The notes: generated by a model not told the origin, from the sequence alone. A stretch of DNA of 43,626 nucleotides from Chara braunii (GCA_003427395.1 BFEA01000236.1:1901378-1945003); one strand, 5' to 3'. Counted from the first letter of the stretch, positions 32,652 to 42,472 are shown. Numbers and translations: made by a program.

Positions 32652-33880
32652 TTGAACTGGGGCTGGAAATGAGGTCTTTCAGACCAATCCGGTCGCCTTG
32701 CTGTTTTGCCTAAGACATTGAACTGGGGCTGGAAATGAGGTCCTCCAGACCGATCCGGTCACCTTGCTGTTTTGCCTAAGACATTGAACTCGGGCTGGAA
32801 GTGAGGTCCTCCAGACCGATCCGGTCGCCTTGCTGGTATTGCCTAAGACATTGAACAGGGGCTGGAAGTGAGGTCCTCCAGACTGATCCGGTCGCCTTGT
32901 TGTTTTGCCTAAGACATTGAACTGGGGCTGGAAATGAGGTCTTTTAGATCGATCTGGTTGCCTTGCTGTTTTGCCTAAAACATTGAACTGGGGCTNNNNN
33001 NNNNNNNNNNNNNNNNNNNNNNNNNNNNNNNNNNNNNNNNNNNNNNNNNNNNNNNNNNNNNNNNNNNNNNNNNNNNNNNNNNNNNNNNNNNNNNNNNNNN
33101 NNNNNNNNNNNNNNNNNNNNNNNNNNNNNNNNNNNNNNNNNNNNNNNNNNNNNNNNNNNNNNNNNNNNNNNNNNNNNNNNNNNNNNNNNNNNNNNNNNNN
33201 NNNNNNNNNNNNNNNNNNNNNNNNNNNNNNNNNNNNNNNNNNNNNNNNNNNNNNNNNNNNNNNNNNNNNNNNNNNNNNNNNNNNNNNNNNNNNNNNNNNN
33301 NNNNNNNNNNNNNNNNNNNNNNNNNNNNNNNNNNNNNNNNNNNNNNNNNNNNNNNNNNNNNNNNNNNNNNNNNNNNNNNNNNNNNNNNNNNNNNNNNNNN
33401 NNNNNNNNNNNNNNNNNNNNNNNNNNNNNNNNNNNNNNNNNNNNNNNNNNNNNNNNNNNNNNNNNNNNNNNNNNNNNNNNNNNNNNNNNNNNNNNNNNNN
33501 GGGCTGGAAGTGAGGTCCTCCAGACTGATCCGGTCGCCTTGCTGTTTTACCTAAGACATTGAACTGTGGCTGGAAGAGAGGTCCTCCAGACTGATCCGGT
33601 CGCCTTGATGTTTTGCTTAAGACATTGAACTGGGGCTGGAAATGAGGTTTCTCATACCGATCCGGTTGCGTTGCTGTTTTGCCTAAGCCATTGAACTGGG
33701 GCTGGAAATGAGGTCCTCCAGACCGATCCGGTCGCCTTGCTGTTTTGCCTAAGACATTGAACTGGGGCTGGAAATGAGGTCTTTCAGACCGTTCCGGTCG
33801 CCTTGCTGTTTTGCCGAAGACATTGAACTGGGGCTGGAGACGAGGTCCTTCAGACTGATCCGAACGCCTTGCTCAGTCAG
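32652..33880. repeat. 66-bp satellite array
   Basis: The unit begins TTGAACTGGGGCTGGAAATG and contains GACCGATCCGGTCGCCTTGC and TTTTGCCTAAGACA. Starts at 32652, 32718, 32784, 32851, 32917 and 32983, and after the gap at 33559, 33625, 33691, 33757 and 33823, give a period of 66 (once 67). Every frame has a stop in nearly every unit, so it is noncoding. Copies are roughly 90% alike. The central segment is an assembly gap. Confidence 0.97.
32996..33500. other. Assembly gap (505 N) inside the 66-bp satellite
   Basis: Unknown bases flanked on both sides by the same satellite, so the gap almost certainly hides more copies. Confidence 0.99.
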
Positions 33881-34280
33881 TCGATTTTTGCTTGTTGAAA
33901 AAGGCTTGACTTTTCTCCTTGTGAGAATAGTCCAGGCTAGTGTGTTGGTGATTGCATGGGGTTTGATTGAGAATAACCTGGAAAGTAAAAGTCAACTAAG
34001 TCAGATACAGGACTAATGTTTTTTGTGATCAGAACAAATGAAAGATGAAAACTATGAACGAACCCTTGTTTTGAATTGGTTGAATGCGTTGTGGACATGA
34101 CATGCTTGTTGACGGTGCTTTGTCTTTTTTGCTCAAGCTCTGTCTGTTTTCTGCATAAGTAGGGTAGTCTGTTAGTGCTCGCTTTATGCTTGAGCGATAG
34201 GTAGGTAGATGTTCATTCTTGTTTTCGTATTTGTCTTTTTCATGCATGATTGTTTTGGTAGGGCATTGACTAGCCTCTGG
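33881..34280. other. No recognisable gene
   Basis: Unique-looking AT-leaning sequence following the satellite. No motif was found. Confidence 0.45.
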
Positions 34281-34590
34281 GTTAGTAGAAGTTCTGGGAG
34301 CCTTTTTTCCTTAGGGAAGGTGCTGCCAAAATTTTTGCTACATACTCAAAGTTAGTCAAGCTTCAGAGATGTCAATTAGGATAGGACATAGTTTAGCCAT
34401 TGGAGTTAGTAGGAATTTTGGAAGCCTTCCTTTCTAAAGGAAGTGTTGCCGAAATTTCTACTGAAACCAAAAAGTTTGTTTATTTTCAGATATTTTATGA
34501 GTCTCGAGTTTTCTTTTTAGATTTGGTATAGTAAATATTCTGCGAGCACACTTCCCTAAAGGAAGTGCTGCCAAAATTTTCGGGATTTTT
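34281..34590. repeat. Three spaced copies of a hairpin-bearing AAGGAAGTGCTGCCAAAATTT unit
   Basis: At about 34300-34340, 34420-34455 and 34548-34582 the phrase GGAAGTGCTGCCAAAATTT (or a variant) follows its own partial reverse complement: CTTCCTTTCTAAAGGAAG and CACTTCCCTAAAGGAAGTG are near-perfect short hairpins. The spacing is about 120-130 bp. GGAGTTAGTAG-like words precede the first two. Confidence 0.75.
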
Positions 34591-35300
34591 ACATCGTTAC
34601 CAGACGTTACTACTAAGTAGCTTAGAGTGCGTTACGGAGTTGAACTCCGTTAACTCGACAGGGGATGCCTGCCTTGAATTTATGACGCAGGTCATTGCTA
34701 CATGGGAGTATTCTTCGAAGTCTTGAGCTTCATCAATTTCTGCTATCGGACTGATAGCAGGTCGGTTTGCGACTCAACTCCTACCCACCATGATACCCAC
34801 GTCCAAATGTCTGTGACCCCGTAGGCGAAGGGCATTTCCGTGTGAATAAAGTTCTTATTCTCTGAACCTCTCTTGAATGACCATGCAAAAGTTGTGTGAA
34901 TCGGGATGGGCGGATATGCCTTTGTCGAGTGGGGCTCGGAAAGGGGCATGTGGGACATGAGCCTAAGAGCAAAGGAGTTGACCACGTTTGTGGCATTTTG
35001 GATATGAATCTTCATTAGGTTTTATGTGTGTGCAGGTATGTATGGGAGCGAGGACTCGCTTCTGGATTTGAGAGTGATATGGATGAATGAGTGCAGGGTG
35101 TGAGTGACAAGGTTCAACTATGGCTGTGAGAATGACTCTCCCTGATTTCCCTCGAGACTCGCCCTTTTCTTTCTGTTATTTTCCTCCTGCCATATGCATC
35201 TAGCAAACAGGCAGGAGTAGCCAAGCGCAAGGATTAGCGCTCGACCTTAGATCGGACTGAGACTTAGCTTGGGTACGGCGAATTGCTCGCCAACCCGTGA
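34591..35300. other. No recognisable gene
   Basis: Short frames at 34743-35015 lack motifs. No RNA gene was seen. Confidence 0.45.
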
Positions 35301-35635
35301 GTACTCGTTTTTTCCTTCCGCAAAGGAAGGACGAGCGTACCCCGTCTCAAAAGGGGTCTTGCTCTTTAGAATATTAGTTGGACATTGGTCCTAAGCCTGG
35401 AATTCGAGGTCCTTGTCCAAGACATCCCAAGCTCTGGTCCAACACAAAAAGGATTTTTTCTTGAGTAGGACCTGCGCCCCTTGCTTATCGTCACCCACTG
35501 CCTAAAAGACAGGGGTGTCGCAAGGGCCGCACGACTTATCCTTCAGTCGTGCAATATCGTGAAGGAAGAACCCTTCACGATATTTCGCTTTCGACACTTG
35601 TGTCGTACGCAACCCCGAAACCCATGGGAGGTTGC
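35301..35635. repeat. Chain of perfect stem-loops
   Basis: TCCTTCC/GGAAGGA (35313-35319 with 35325-35331, outer CTCG/CGAG); ACCCC/GGGGT (35339/35353); GCACGACT/AGTCGTGC (35529-35536 with 35545-35552); AATATCGTGAAGG/CCTTCACGATATT (35553-35565 with 35572-35584, 6-base loop); CGACA/TGTCG (35592/35601); GCAACC/GGTTGC (35609/35630) enclosing CCCATGGG. The third and fourth hairpins abut with no spacer. An RNA or single strand from here would be highly structured. No family is recognised. Confidence 0.85.
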
Positions 35636-36041
35636 ACGAAGGAGGGTAACACATGAAGTGTCGCCATGATAACAGATTACGCGAGAACACATGACCGAAC
35701 GTTGTGGTTCCTATGGCAGTGGCATTCTTTTTATGCAACTCTGCGCGGACCTCGCTCAGACACATTGGCAATTCTGAGTTATGGGTCAGGGCGTATGAAA
35801 AAGGGACTAGGCTAATTTGCTTGTATGAGTTACTTTGTTTTGTCGTGTATCGCGTGGTTGAGTTAGGATGTCTAGTCGACCGACGCTGAATCACGCGTGG
35901 GAGATCAGCGCCCCTGCGTGACGGTTCGCATACGGGTCCGAGCTAGGCGTGGACCGCGCGTACCCCCTATGCTACAACATACGAGAAACGCCCTCGGCTG
36001 GGCCACCTCCGTGATTGCAAGTAAAAACTTTCGCATGTGGT
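35636..36041. other. No recognisable gene; 3' side of orphan gag
   Basis: About 400 bases between the stem-loop chain and the gag frame. A pol region would be expected here if the gag belonged to a complete element, but no protease or RT motif is visible. Confidence 0.5.
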
Positions 36042-36821
36042 TCAGTAGCTCGGCGGGGATACGCCCACCCAAGGGATGGTGACAGCTCCCGCACGTGGAG
36101 GTAAGTTGTACCTCGCGAGACCCTGTCCTGTCGTAGGGACTCGATCGAGGTATAGCTGCCGCACTCGGCCGGAGCGGCTCCGCCGCTTCCCTTGTCGTGA
36201 AGCGACTTGCGAATACTGCCAATCCTGCGAGACGCGGCCGGGAAGGTTCCCCCAGCGGGGACCGTGCGCTCGACAACCGGTGACAAGGTTGGAAGACCCT
36301 GGAACGGCTGCAGTGACTGACTGTTTCTCCAACGCCTGCAGTCGTGCAAGCATCTGGTCCACTGTCTGCTGCAGGTGAAGGATTTTCACCCGCTGCAGAA
36401 CGCAAGTGGCCACGAGGTCGTGGGAGATCTGCGCAACGGCTGACAACCCTTTGTCAGTCTCCGCGGCCTCGTCCGTAGATGCCATCTCCACCCAATGTGC
36501 GGTCTCATCGCTGATCACGGTCTCCCGCGTGAACAGTCGTTCCCGGTGGCGTGACCGGTGGTCGGCTGCCGCCTGCAGGTCTGCCTCCTCTTGACGAAGT
36601 CGATCCTGTTCCTCCTGCTGTTGCTTGGCCTTCTCTTCAAGCTCAATCCGATGACGTTCCTTGGCCGTGGCGGCGGCCCTATCATTGGCCTCATGGATGA
36701 ACGCAGCTAGGCGTTCCTCATAGGCTAGGAGGGATTCTCCCGCCTTCTGGTCCATGCCTTTGGTCTGTGAGCGAGTGAGCCGCATGCACTGTTGTGCCTG
36801 GAAGAGTCGCCCGTGGGCCAA
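36042..36821 (-). pseudogene. Orphan retrotransposon gag (coiled-coil type)
   Basis: A 259-codon frame. An internal Met near residue 13 starts MRLTRSQTKGMDQKAGESLL and may be the real start. Residues about 27-95 form a long charged coiled coil (AYEERLAAFIHEANDRAAAT, KQQQEEQDRLRQEEADLQAA). Then follow a segment ending ISHDLVATCVLQRVKILHLQ and a Gly/Arg-rich tail. This layout resembles Ty3/gypsy gag N-terminal halves that I recall from Chara. Capsid, zinc knuckle and pol are missing, so this is a fragment, although its frame is intact. It is unlike the gags of gypsy-1 and gypsy-2. Confidence 0.6.
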
Positions 36822-37341
36822 TCAGATGGACAGGCCCAGTACCCGGACTGGAGGGGGAGGATCAGGTAGGCAGCAGACAAGTGGGAAGGATCGGACAGAT
36901 CCCAAATTGAACAGTTCCCTAATCAAAAATAAAATAAATCGTAAATTCGAAAAGAAAAGGGTTGTCCAATCTTACTGAGTACCGAAGGTGATGCAGAAAG
37001 CAAATGTGATCCTTCGGTGCTCGGACTGCAGAGTAATCGAAAAGGAAGAATCTTTACAAACTCAGAGTAGGAGTAGGGTGCAAAAAAAATCAAAATGCCG
37101 TTTTATTTTATTTTATTGAAAAAAAAAAACGGAATTTGCAGACCTACGCAGTAAAAGTGTAGAGGGACATTTTCGGAAAAAGAATCGAAATTGTCAAAAT
37201 GCAGACAGTTAATTATTAAACAAGGGGAAAAAAAAGAAAAATCTTGGAAAAAGAATTTTCAGAAAGAAAAAAAATTCTCGGAAAACAATTTTCTCGGAAA
37301 AATAATTTCTCGAAAAAGAAAAAATAATAATTTCTCCAGAT

Positions 37342-37344
<3 letters not shown>
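36822..37344. other. No recognisable gene; 5' side of orphan gag
   Basis: The expected position of the leader and LTR of the gag element on minus. I could not identify a primer-binding site or LTR ends. From 37080 the sequence is A-rich with repeated AATTTTCTCGGAAAA-like words. Confidence 0.45.

Positions 37345-37383
<39 letters not shown>
37345..37383. repeat. (CT)n microsatellite
   Basis: CT run of about 39 bases. Confidence 0.96.
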
Positions 37384-37385
<2 letters not shown>

Positions 37386-37544
37386 GAATCGATGTTCGTG
37401 GAGTGCCATATGGAAGGCACGCGAATCTGGACGTGTTCGTGGAGAGGTGGAGAAAATGCGAATTCATCTACTTAAGTTTTCTGGGTCACTGCAGAAAACA
37501 CATCGCCATTCGTACGGTCGGTCCAACCTGCGGGTGAAAAGGAA

Positions 37545-37925
37545 AAACTGACGTGGAAGGGTGGAAAATGGATGATGACGTGGAAGGGGGGGGGGAGGAT
37601 GAGGTGGAAGGGTGGAAAGGGGCAGAGGATGTCACGAAAGGGGAGGGGGGAACCCGTCGACAGTGACTACGACAACGATAACATCGGTGAGTGTGACTAG
37701 GATGACCATGGAGGAAGAGCATGACGGACGAGGATGATGGACCACCAGTGGGGAGGAGGAGGACGGAGGAGAAGGAGACAGGACGAAGATGATAATGGAG
37801 GGAAGATGATGGAGAATGGAGGTGGAGGAAGGGGGAGGAGGGAAGAGGACGACGACGATGGACGGAGAAGGAAGAATGGAAGGGCAAGGAGTAGAGAGGA
37901 TGGAGGGAGGAGGACGGGATCGTTA
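37545..37925. repeat. Purine-strand GGA-rich minisatellite-like block
   Basis: GACGTGGAAGGGTGGAAA recurs two to three times near 37550-37620, and the rest is GGAGGA/GATGATG-rich. The strong strand asymmetry (almost all purine on plus) gives a spurious Ser/Pro/His-rich minus frame. Confidence 0.6.
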
Positions 37926-38086
37926 ATTCCTGCTGTCCAGATCTTCTTTAAGCGTGTTCGTGTGTGAGGCCAATGATTGCATTCGTGTGTAAGTTGGAGC
38001 GGGAGCCACTCATGAATGATTACAACCTTCCGCAGGAACTCTACGATGAGAAAACATTTTGCAGAACACTCCAGCCATCATTAAAA

Positions 38087-38112
38087 ATATATATATATAT
38101 ATATATATATAT
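38087..38112. repeat. (AT)n microsatellite
   Basis: Uninterrupted TA run that can extrude as a hairpin. Confidence 0.95.
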
Positions 38113-38266
38113 GTGTATATTTCCATGTTCTAGCGGTAAATTCATTCGATTTTACTGAGAAAGTTTTCCAGGGATCCACGCAGAGAGATAGAGAGAGTGT
38201 ACTTCCATGGATAGGACGAACAACAATATCGAACTACCTGTGTGTTCATGCATCCGGTTTTCATGA

Positions 38267-38303
38267 ATGAAGACAGAGAAAGAGAGAGAAAGAGAGAGAA
38301 AGA

Positions 38304-38388
<85 letters not shown>

Positions 38389-38389
38389 T
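38267..38389. repeat. (GA)n microsatellite with GAAA variants
   Basis: GA run bordered by AGAAAG variants on both sides. Confidence 0.95.
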
Positions 38390-38458
38390 TTTCTAGCCAT
38401 GCACGTAGTCAGATGGAGACAGGCTACCATGCTACTTCCATCGATAGGATGAGCAACT

Positions 38459-38706
38459 ATCGCAGCTCTGCCAGCCGGTTTCTTGCCCTCTCGATGGTTG
38501 ATCCACTGCCAAAATGATGCATGCTTCATGCATCGTTCCGAAAATCAAAGAATGGAAGTAGGAATGCCAGATATCATTCCTGCAACTGTCGCAGCTCTGC
38601 CAACCCGTTTCTTGCCCTCTTGATGGTTGAGCCACTGCCAAAATGATGCATGCTTCATGCGTCGTTCCGAAAATGAAAAAACCGAAGTAGGAATGCCAGA
38701 TATCAC
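38459..38706. repeat. ~129-bp tandem duplication with a GATGCATG palindrome
   Basis: Copy 1 (38459-38577) and copy 2 (38588-38706) share TCGCAGCTCTGCCA, TTTCTTGCCCTC, CCACTGCCAAAATGATGCAT and AGGAATGCCAGATATCA. Each holds GATGCATG-CTT-CATGCATC, which is perfect in copy 1 and has one mismatch in copy 2. TTCCATNGATAGGA words at about 38202, 38436 and 38708 mark unit borders, suggesting an older third copy. Confidence 0.9.
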
Positions 38707-38709
38707 TTC

Positions 38710-39130
38710 CATTGATAGGATGAGCGTTTGCTTATCGAAGTCGCAATAAAAATTGTTGAATTTCAATGGCCCCAATCTCGCTGTTTTTTTCTTTTCTTTT
38801 TAAGTGATGATGAAAATTCTTGATTTAAAAAAAAATAAAAAATATATATATATATGATACTGCTGCGATCTGCGATTCTTCAAACCCTCCCCATCAACAC
38901 ATACCAGATTTCTACATCGGCTTCTACAACTGCTTGCATCACCATCAACATGCTGGACAACTCTACATCAGCCACCACGGTTCAAAAAACAGCAGGAGAG
39001 ACACGGGCGCAACGACACACAGACAACAAGAAAAGGAGCTCCTGCCATGCACACTGCTGTGAGACAAGGACGTGCGCGCGCAATGTCAGACAAGCATCAT
39101 TGAAGCATGTACAGAAGTCGCCATTCATCG
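38710..39130. other. No recognisable gene
   Basis: Includes AT runs near 38835. The phrase CACCATCAACATGCT at about 38938 recurs at 39797 and 39838. Confidence 0.45.
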
Positions 39131-39315
39131 ATTCACACCAAGCGGAGGATGCCAGAGGAGCACGCGACCAGCAAGAAGAAAACATTCACACCAAGCAGAG
39201 CATGCCAGAGCGGCACGAGGTCGACTCACACCAAGCGGAGGATGCCAGAGAACAAGCTGCTGTGAGACCGCAAGGTCGCGAAGTGCCCATTGATTGATTC
39301 ACACCGAGACAAACT
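39131..39315. repeat. ATTCACACCAAGCGGAGGAT repeat, four copies
   Basis: Starts at about 39131, 39184, 39224 and 39296 (partial). GATGCCAGAG follows in the first three. Spacing varies (53, 40, 72), so it is an irregular minisatellite. The plus frame crosses it but has no recognisable family. Confidence 0.75.
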
Positions 39316-39317
39316 CA

Positions 39318-39435
39318 CAAAAAGAAAGAGAGACAAAAAGACAAAGAGAGAGAGAGACAAAGAGAGAGAGAGAGCAAAAGAGAGAAAGAGAGAAAGAGAG
39401 AAAGAGCAACAGAGAGAAAGAGAAAGAGAGAGAGA
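39318..39435. repeat. Imperfect (GA)/(AAAGAG) purine tract
   Basis: GA-rich run interrupted by AAAG and GCAA, probably an aged (GA)n microsatellite. Confidence 0.9.
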
Positions 39436-40400
39436 CACAACTTTTTTTCCAGAATACCATAACATCAAAAGACTCCTCTTTCTCCACATTGCCCCATATG
39501 TGTCTGTATCTGTGTGTGTGTCTATGTCTGCATATATATCAACCTGTCTGAGAAACAAAGACACAAAGAAAGAGATACAAATATGGCCAAAAAAAAAAAA
39601 AAAAAACGTCGGCAATCTCCCAACAACAACCCCCGCCCCGTGCTCGACATCAGCTGCCTCTGCAATCTACAAGAACAAAAACGGAGCTCTCCCCCAAGTG
39701 CAGCCCCCGCCGCCTCCCTCCTAATCTTCAAGCCCTCTCCATCAACGACCAACTGCTCCAACACTCATGGCGCGATCAAAAGACAATCTGCAACAACACC
39801 ATCAACATGCTCAACACTTCTGCTGCTATCTACAACAACGCCATCAACATGCTGGGGAGAGAGAGGGAGCGCGCACGCGCGTGCGCGCGGGCGCGAGAGA
39901 GAGAGAGAGAGAGAGAAATGAGAATACGCACTCTGTCTGCATCACAGGATTATGGTATGGGATTCTGCTTACAGGATATTTACATGCTGCTCTACTGTTT
40001 GTCTGTGTCTGTGTGTGTCTATGTGTCTGGGGCTACAAAGAGCGAGAGAGAAAAGAGAGAGTTTTTTCATCTTTGCAACCTTTGTCTGCATCCATGAAGC
40101 GCTCTCGCAACACCATCCACCTCCTCACCCCTCTCCTCGGCCGCAGCATCGTCCACTTGTACAGAGTAAAAGAAGGAATAGCTTCAGACAACGGCCGAGC
40201 ATAGATGACATTGGTCGAGGCTATAAGTACCCTTAAAAAAAAGGCCGGCCAGGCCAGCTGAGCAAGATTATACAGCAGTTTTACGGAAAAAAAGGAAAAA
40301 AAAAAAAAACAACGGATCCACTTTTACCGTAGAAGTTATCATGTTTGCAATAGGAAACACCAGCCAAAAGAGGCAGAAAAAGAAAGAAAGAACAAAATAA
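39436..40400. other. Gene-free; A tract and Z-DNA-like GC alternation
   Basis: A tract at 39589-39606. Around 39868-39895 an alternating GCGCGCACGCGCGTGCGCGC stretch sits between GA tracts. Frames such as 39767-40204 are microsatellite artefacts. Confidence 0.5.
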
Positions 40401-40401
40401 C

Positions 40402-40619
40402 CATGGCTACGATCCGGACGTCCGGACCGCCGTCCAGACGGTCCGGATTTGGTCCGGAATCCGGACGTCCGGTCCAGACGGTCCGGATCTGCCAAATTTT
40501 GAGAAAAAAAAAAAAAAAAAAAACGGTCCAGGACCCCTCCCCATTGAGGAGCCAAGCCCCCAAAATTGTTTTGAGGGTTTTTCAGGCCCGTTTATGCTTT
40601 TTTGGGGGTTCCGGACATG
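40402..40619. mobile_element. Second copy of the right half of element B
   Basis: ACCATGGCTACGATCCGGAC starts the block, and the rest follows the reverse complement of 9477-9679: TCCGGAC words, an A tract, GGTCCAGGAC, GAGGAGCCAAGCCCC, TTTTTCAGGCCCGTTT and GTTCCGGACATGCT. Similarity may continue a little further (TAATTTACTAGC versus TAATTTGTTACTAGT). The other half is absent; the candidate Helitron end begins at 40641. The copy is truncated. Confidence 0.85.
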
Positions 40620-40640
40620 CTCTCTCTCTGTAATAATTTA

Positions 40641-40666
40641 CTAGCTAAGCGCCCGCGGTGCGGGCG
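40641..40666 (-). mobile_element. Candidate Helitron 3' terminus
   Basis: On minus, a 17-nt hairpin CGCCCGC-ACC-GCGGGCG (plus 40650-40666) is followed after five bases by CTAG (40641-40644) and then T. A GC hairpin shortly before CTRR, next to T, is the diagnostic 3' end of Helitrons. The body would extend toward higher coordinates. I could not find a 5' TC end or Rep/helicase coding, so this would be a non-autonomous copy at best. Confidence 0.5.
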
Positions 40667-40757
40667 GTGCGGGCAATGCCCGCAAAAAAAAAAAATTGTA
40701 GGCCCAAACAAACTGCCAAAAAAAAAAACTTAGGCCCAACAAAAAAAAACTTAGGCT

Positions 40758-41590
40758 CACACCATGCTTCACCACACTCAAAACGCGCACTGCGGCAGCT
40801 AAGAAGTGCGCATGAATTTTATTTTTTTGCTAACGAATAGTCAAGAGTATTATTCTTTTTTCGTTTTTGTAACAGGCTAGGCGACGGGCTTCCTGTTAAA
40901 CTTGGATCCATATCTTGCTTCACCACACACCAAACCCGCACCGGCCCGCTAAGAAGTGCATGTGAATGTTGGCGGCCGCACCCCCCCCCCCCATTTCGGA
41001 CGTGGATCCACACCATGCTTCACCACACTCAAAATGCACACTGCAGCAGCAAGGAAGTGCGCATGAATTTTATTTTTTTACTAACCAATCGTCAAGAGTA
41101 TTATTCTTGTTTTTCACAGGCTACGCGGCGAGCTTCCCATTGCACTTGGATACATATCTTGCTTCACCACACACCAAACCCGCACCGGCCCGCTAAGAAG
41201 TGCATGTGAATGTTTTTTTTTTTCCCAATATATATACTGATGAATATCTGTTTTTTTTTTTTTCAAGTTGCGGGGAAGGGGGGCTTCCCCCCCCCCCCCC
41301 CTCGCACCCCCCCACCTCATTTCGGGCGTGGATCCACACCATGCTTCACCACACTCAAAACGCGCATTGCGACGGCTAAGAAGTGTGCATGAATTTTATT
41401 TTTTGGCTAACGAAGAGTCAAGAGTATTCTTCTTTTTTTTTTTTTTTACCAGGCTAGGCGGCGAGCTTCCTGTTGCACTTGGATCTATATCTTGCTTCCC
41501 CACACACCAAACCCGCACCGGCCCACTAAACCACACACCAAACCCGCACTGGCCCGCTAAAAAGTGCATGTGAATGTTTTTTTTTTTCGA
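40758..41590. repeat. Long tandem repeat, ~250-325 bp unit, three copies
   Basis: CACACCATGCTTCACCACAC starts units at about 40757, 41009 and 41335. Each holds AAGAAGTGCGCATGAATTTT, GTCAAGAGTATT, a GGCTAGGCGGCGAGCTTCC-like stretch, ATATCTTGCTTC and CCCGCACCGGCCC. Unit 2 is longer because of inserted homopolymers and AT. C, T and G homopolymers separate units. It lies inside the putative Helitron. I see no coding sequence. Confidence 0.93.
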
Positions 41591-41640
41591 ATATATATAC
41601 TGAGGAATATATATATATATATATATTTTTTTTTAAGTTG

Positions 41641-41990
41641 TTTCGAGAGCCTCAGTTGGTAGGTGCTTGGAGTGAATCGGCCAGTAGATGCTCGGAGTGG
41701 CTCAGTCGGTAGGTGCTTCGAATGAATTGGTGGGTAGGTGCTCAGAATGGCCCAATCGGTATAGGTGATGGAGTGGCTCGATCGGTAAGAACTTGGAGTG
41801 GCTCGTTGGGGAGGTGCTTGGAGTGGCTCGGTCGGTAGGTGCTTCGAGTGGCGCGGCCAGCAGGTGTTTGGAATGACTCGGTCGGTACATGTGCTTGGAG
41901 TGGCTTGGTCGATATAGGTGCTTGGAGTGGGTCAATCGGTAAAGGTGCTTGGAGTGACTCGGTGGGTAGGTGCTTGGAGTGGCTAATGGG
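41641..41990. repeat. ~26-bp minisatellite, about 13-14 copies
   Basis: The consensus unit is GGTGCTTGGAGTGGCTCGG followed by TCGGTA. Copies are diverged and spacing drifts by 1-4 bases. The minus frame shows a Ser-Lys-His-Leu/Arg-Pro pattern only because the repeat is nearly in register. Confidence 0.9.
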
Positions 41991-42093
41991 ATAGAACTAC
42001 GATTTCGTCAAAACGGACATTTTTTATTTTTTGAACGAAATTGAAACTCACATATTTTGTCGTATTTTTCTTCATTTGTAAAATATTTGTGAT
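41991..42093. other. AT-rich spacer, no gene seen
   Basis: Contains AAAACGGACATTTTTTATTTTT and similar. Nothing assignable. Confidence 0.45.
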
Positions 42094-42242
42094 ACGAAAT
42101 GGGGGTAAGGGGTAGGGGGTAAGGGTTAAGGGGGGGGTAAAGGGGTAAGAGGTAAGGGGTAAGGGGTAAGGGGTAAGGGGTAAGGGCAGGGGGGTTGAGG
42201 GGTAAAGGGCAAGGGGTAAGGGGTGAGGGGTGAGAGGTAAGG
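42094..42242. repeat. Telomere-like (GGGGTAA)n interstitial array
   Basis: GGGGTAA heptamers repeated about 18 times with GGGTTAA, GGGGTGA and GGGCAAG variants. The plant telomere unit is TTTAGGG and a green-algal variant is TTTTAGGG. This G4TA2 unit is similar but not identical. All guanines are on one strand, so G-quadruplexes are possible. Confidence 0.85.
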
Positions 42243-42472
42243 ACTAGAGGAGCCTCGAATATAAGAGATAAGATGACCTTTCATAAGATGTCTTTATTGC
42301 ATGACCAGTTATATTCATCGTTAACCGCATAATTAATCCTCGTTACACTTACAAACTCTTCCCCATCTTTATCAGATCTAATTCTCGATCAGTACATGTC
42401 CATTTCATGTGTTTGAACATCTATACTGAAAATGAAACAAAATCGTCTACTCCACAATAGCTACGTCGAAAG
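42243..42472. other. 3' flank of the C48 pseudogene
   Basis: AT-rich sequence downstream (minus sense) of the protease frame, possibly its untranslated region. No polyadenylation signal can be assigned with confidence. Confidence 0.4.

Noticed and set aside
27129-33880. CRISPR-like arrays
   Set aside because: The whole unit repeats, with no unique spacers of constant length. The context is eukaryotic and no cas gene is present. These are satellites.
37545-37887. Ser/Pro-rich 133-residue protein on minus
   Set aside because: Explained by a GGA-rich purine strand and a short tandem repeat; no other coding evidence.
41641-41990. A protein with a Ser-Lys-His-Leu repeat on the minus strand
   Set aside because: The frame is a by-product of a 26-bp minisatellite. 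Unit length drifts and the frame does not extend beyond the repeat.
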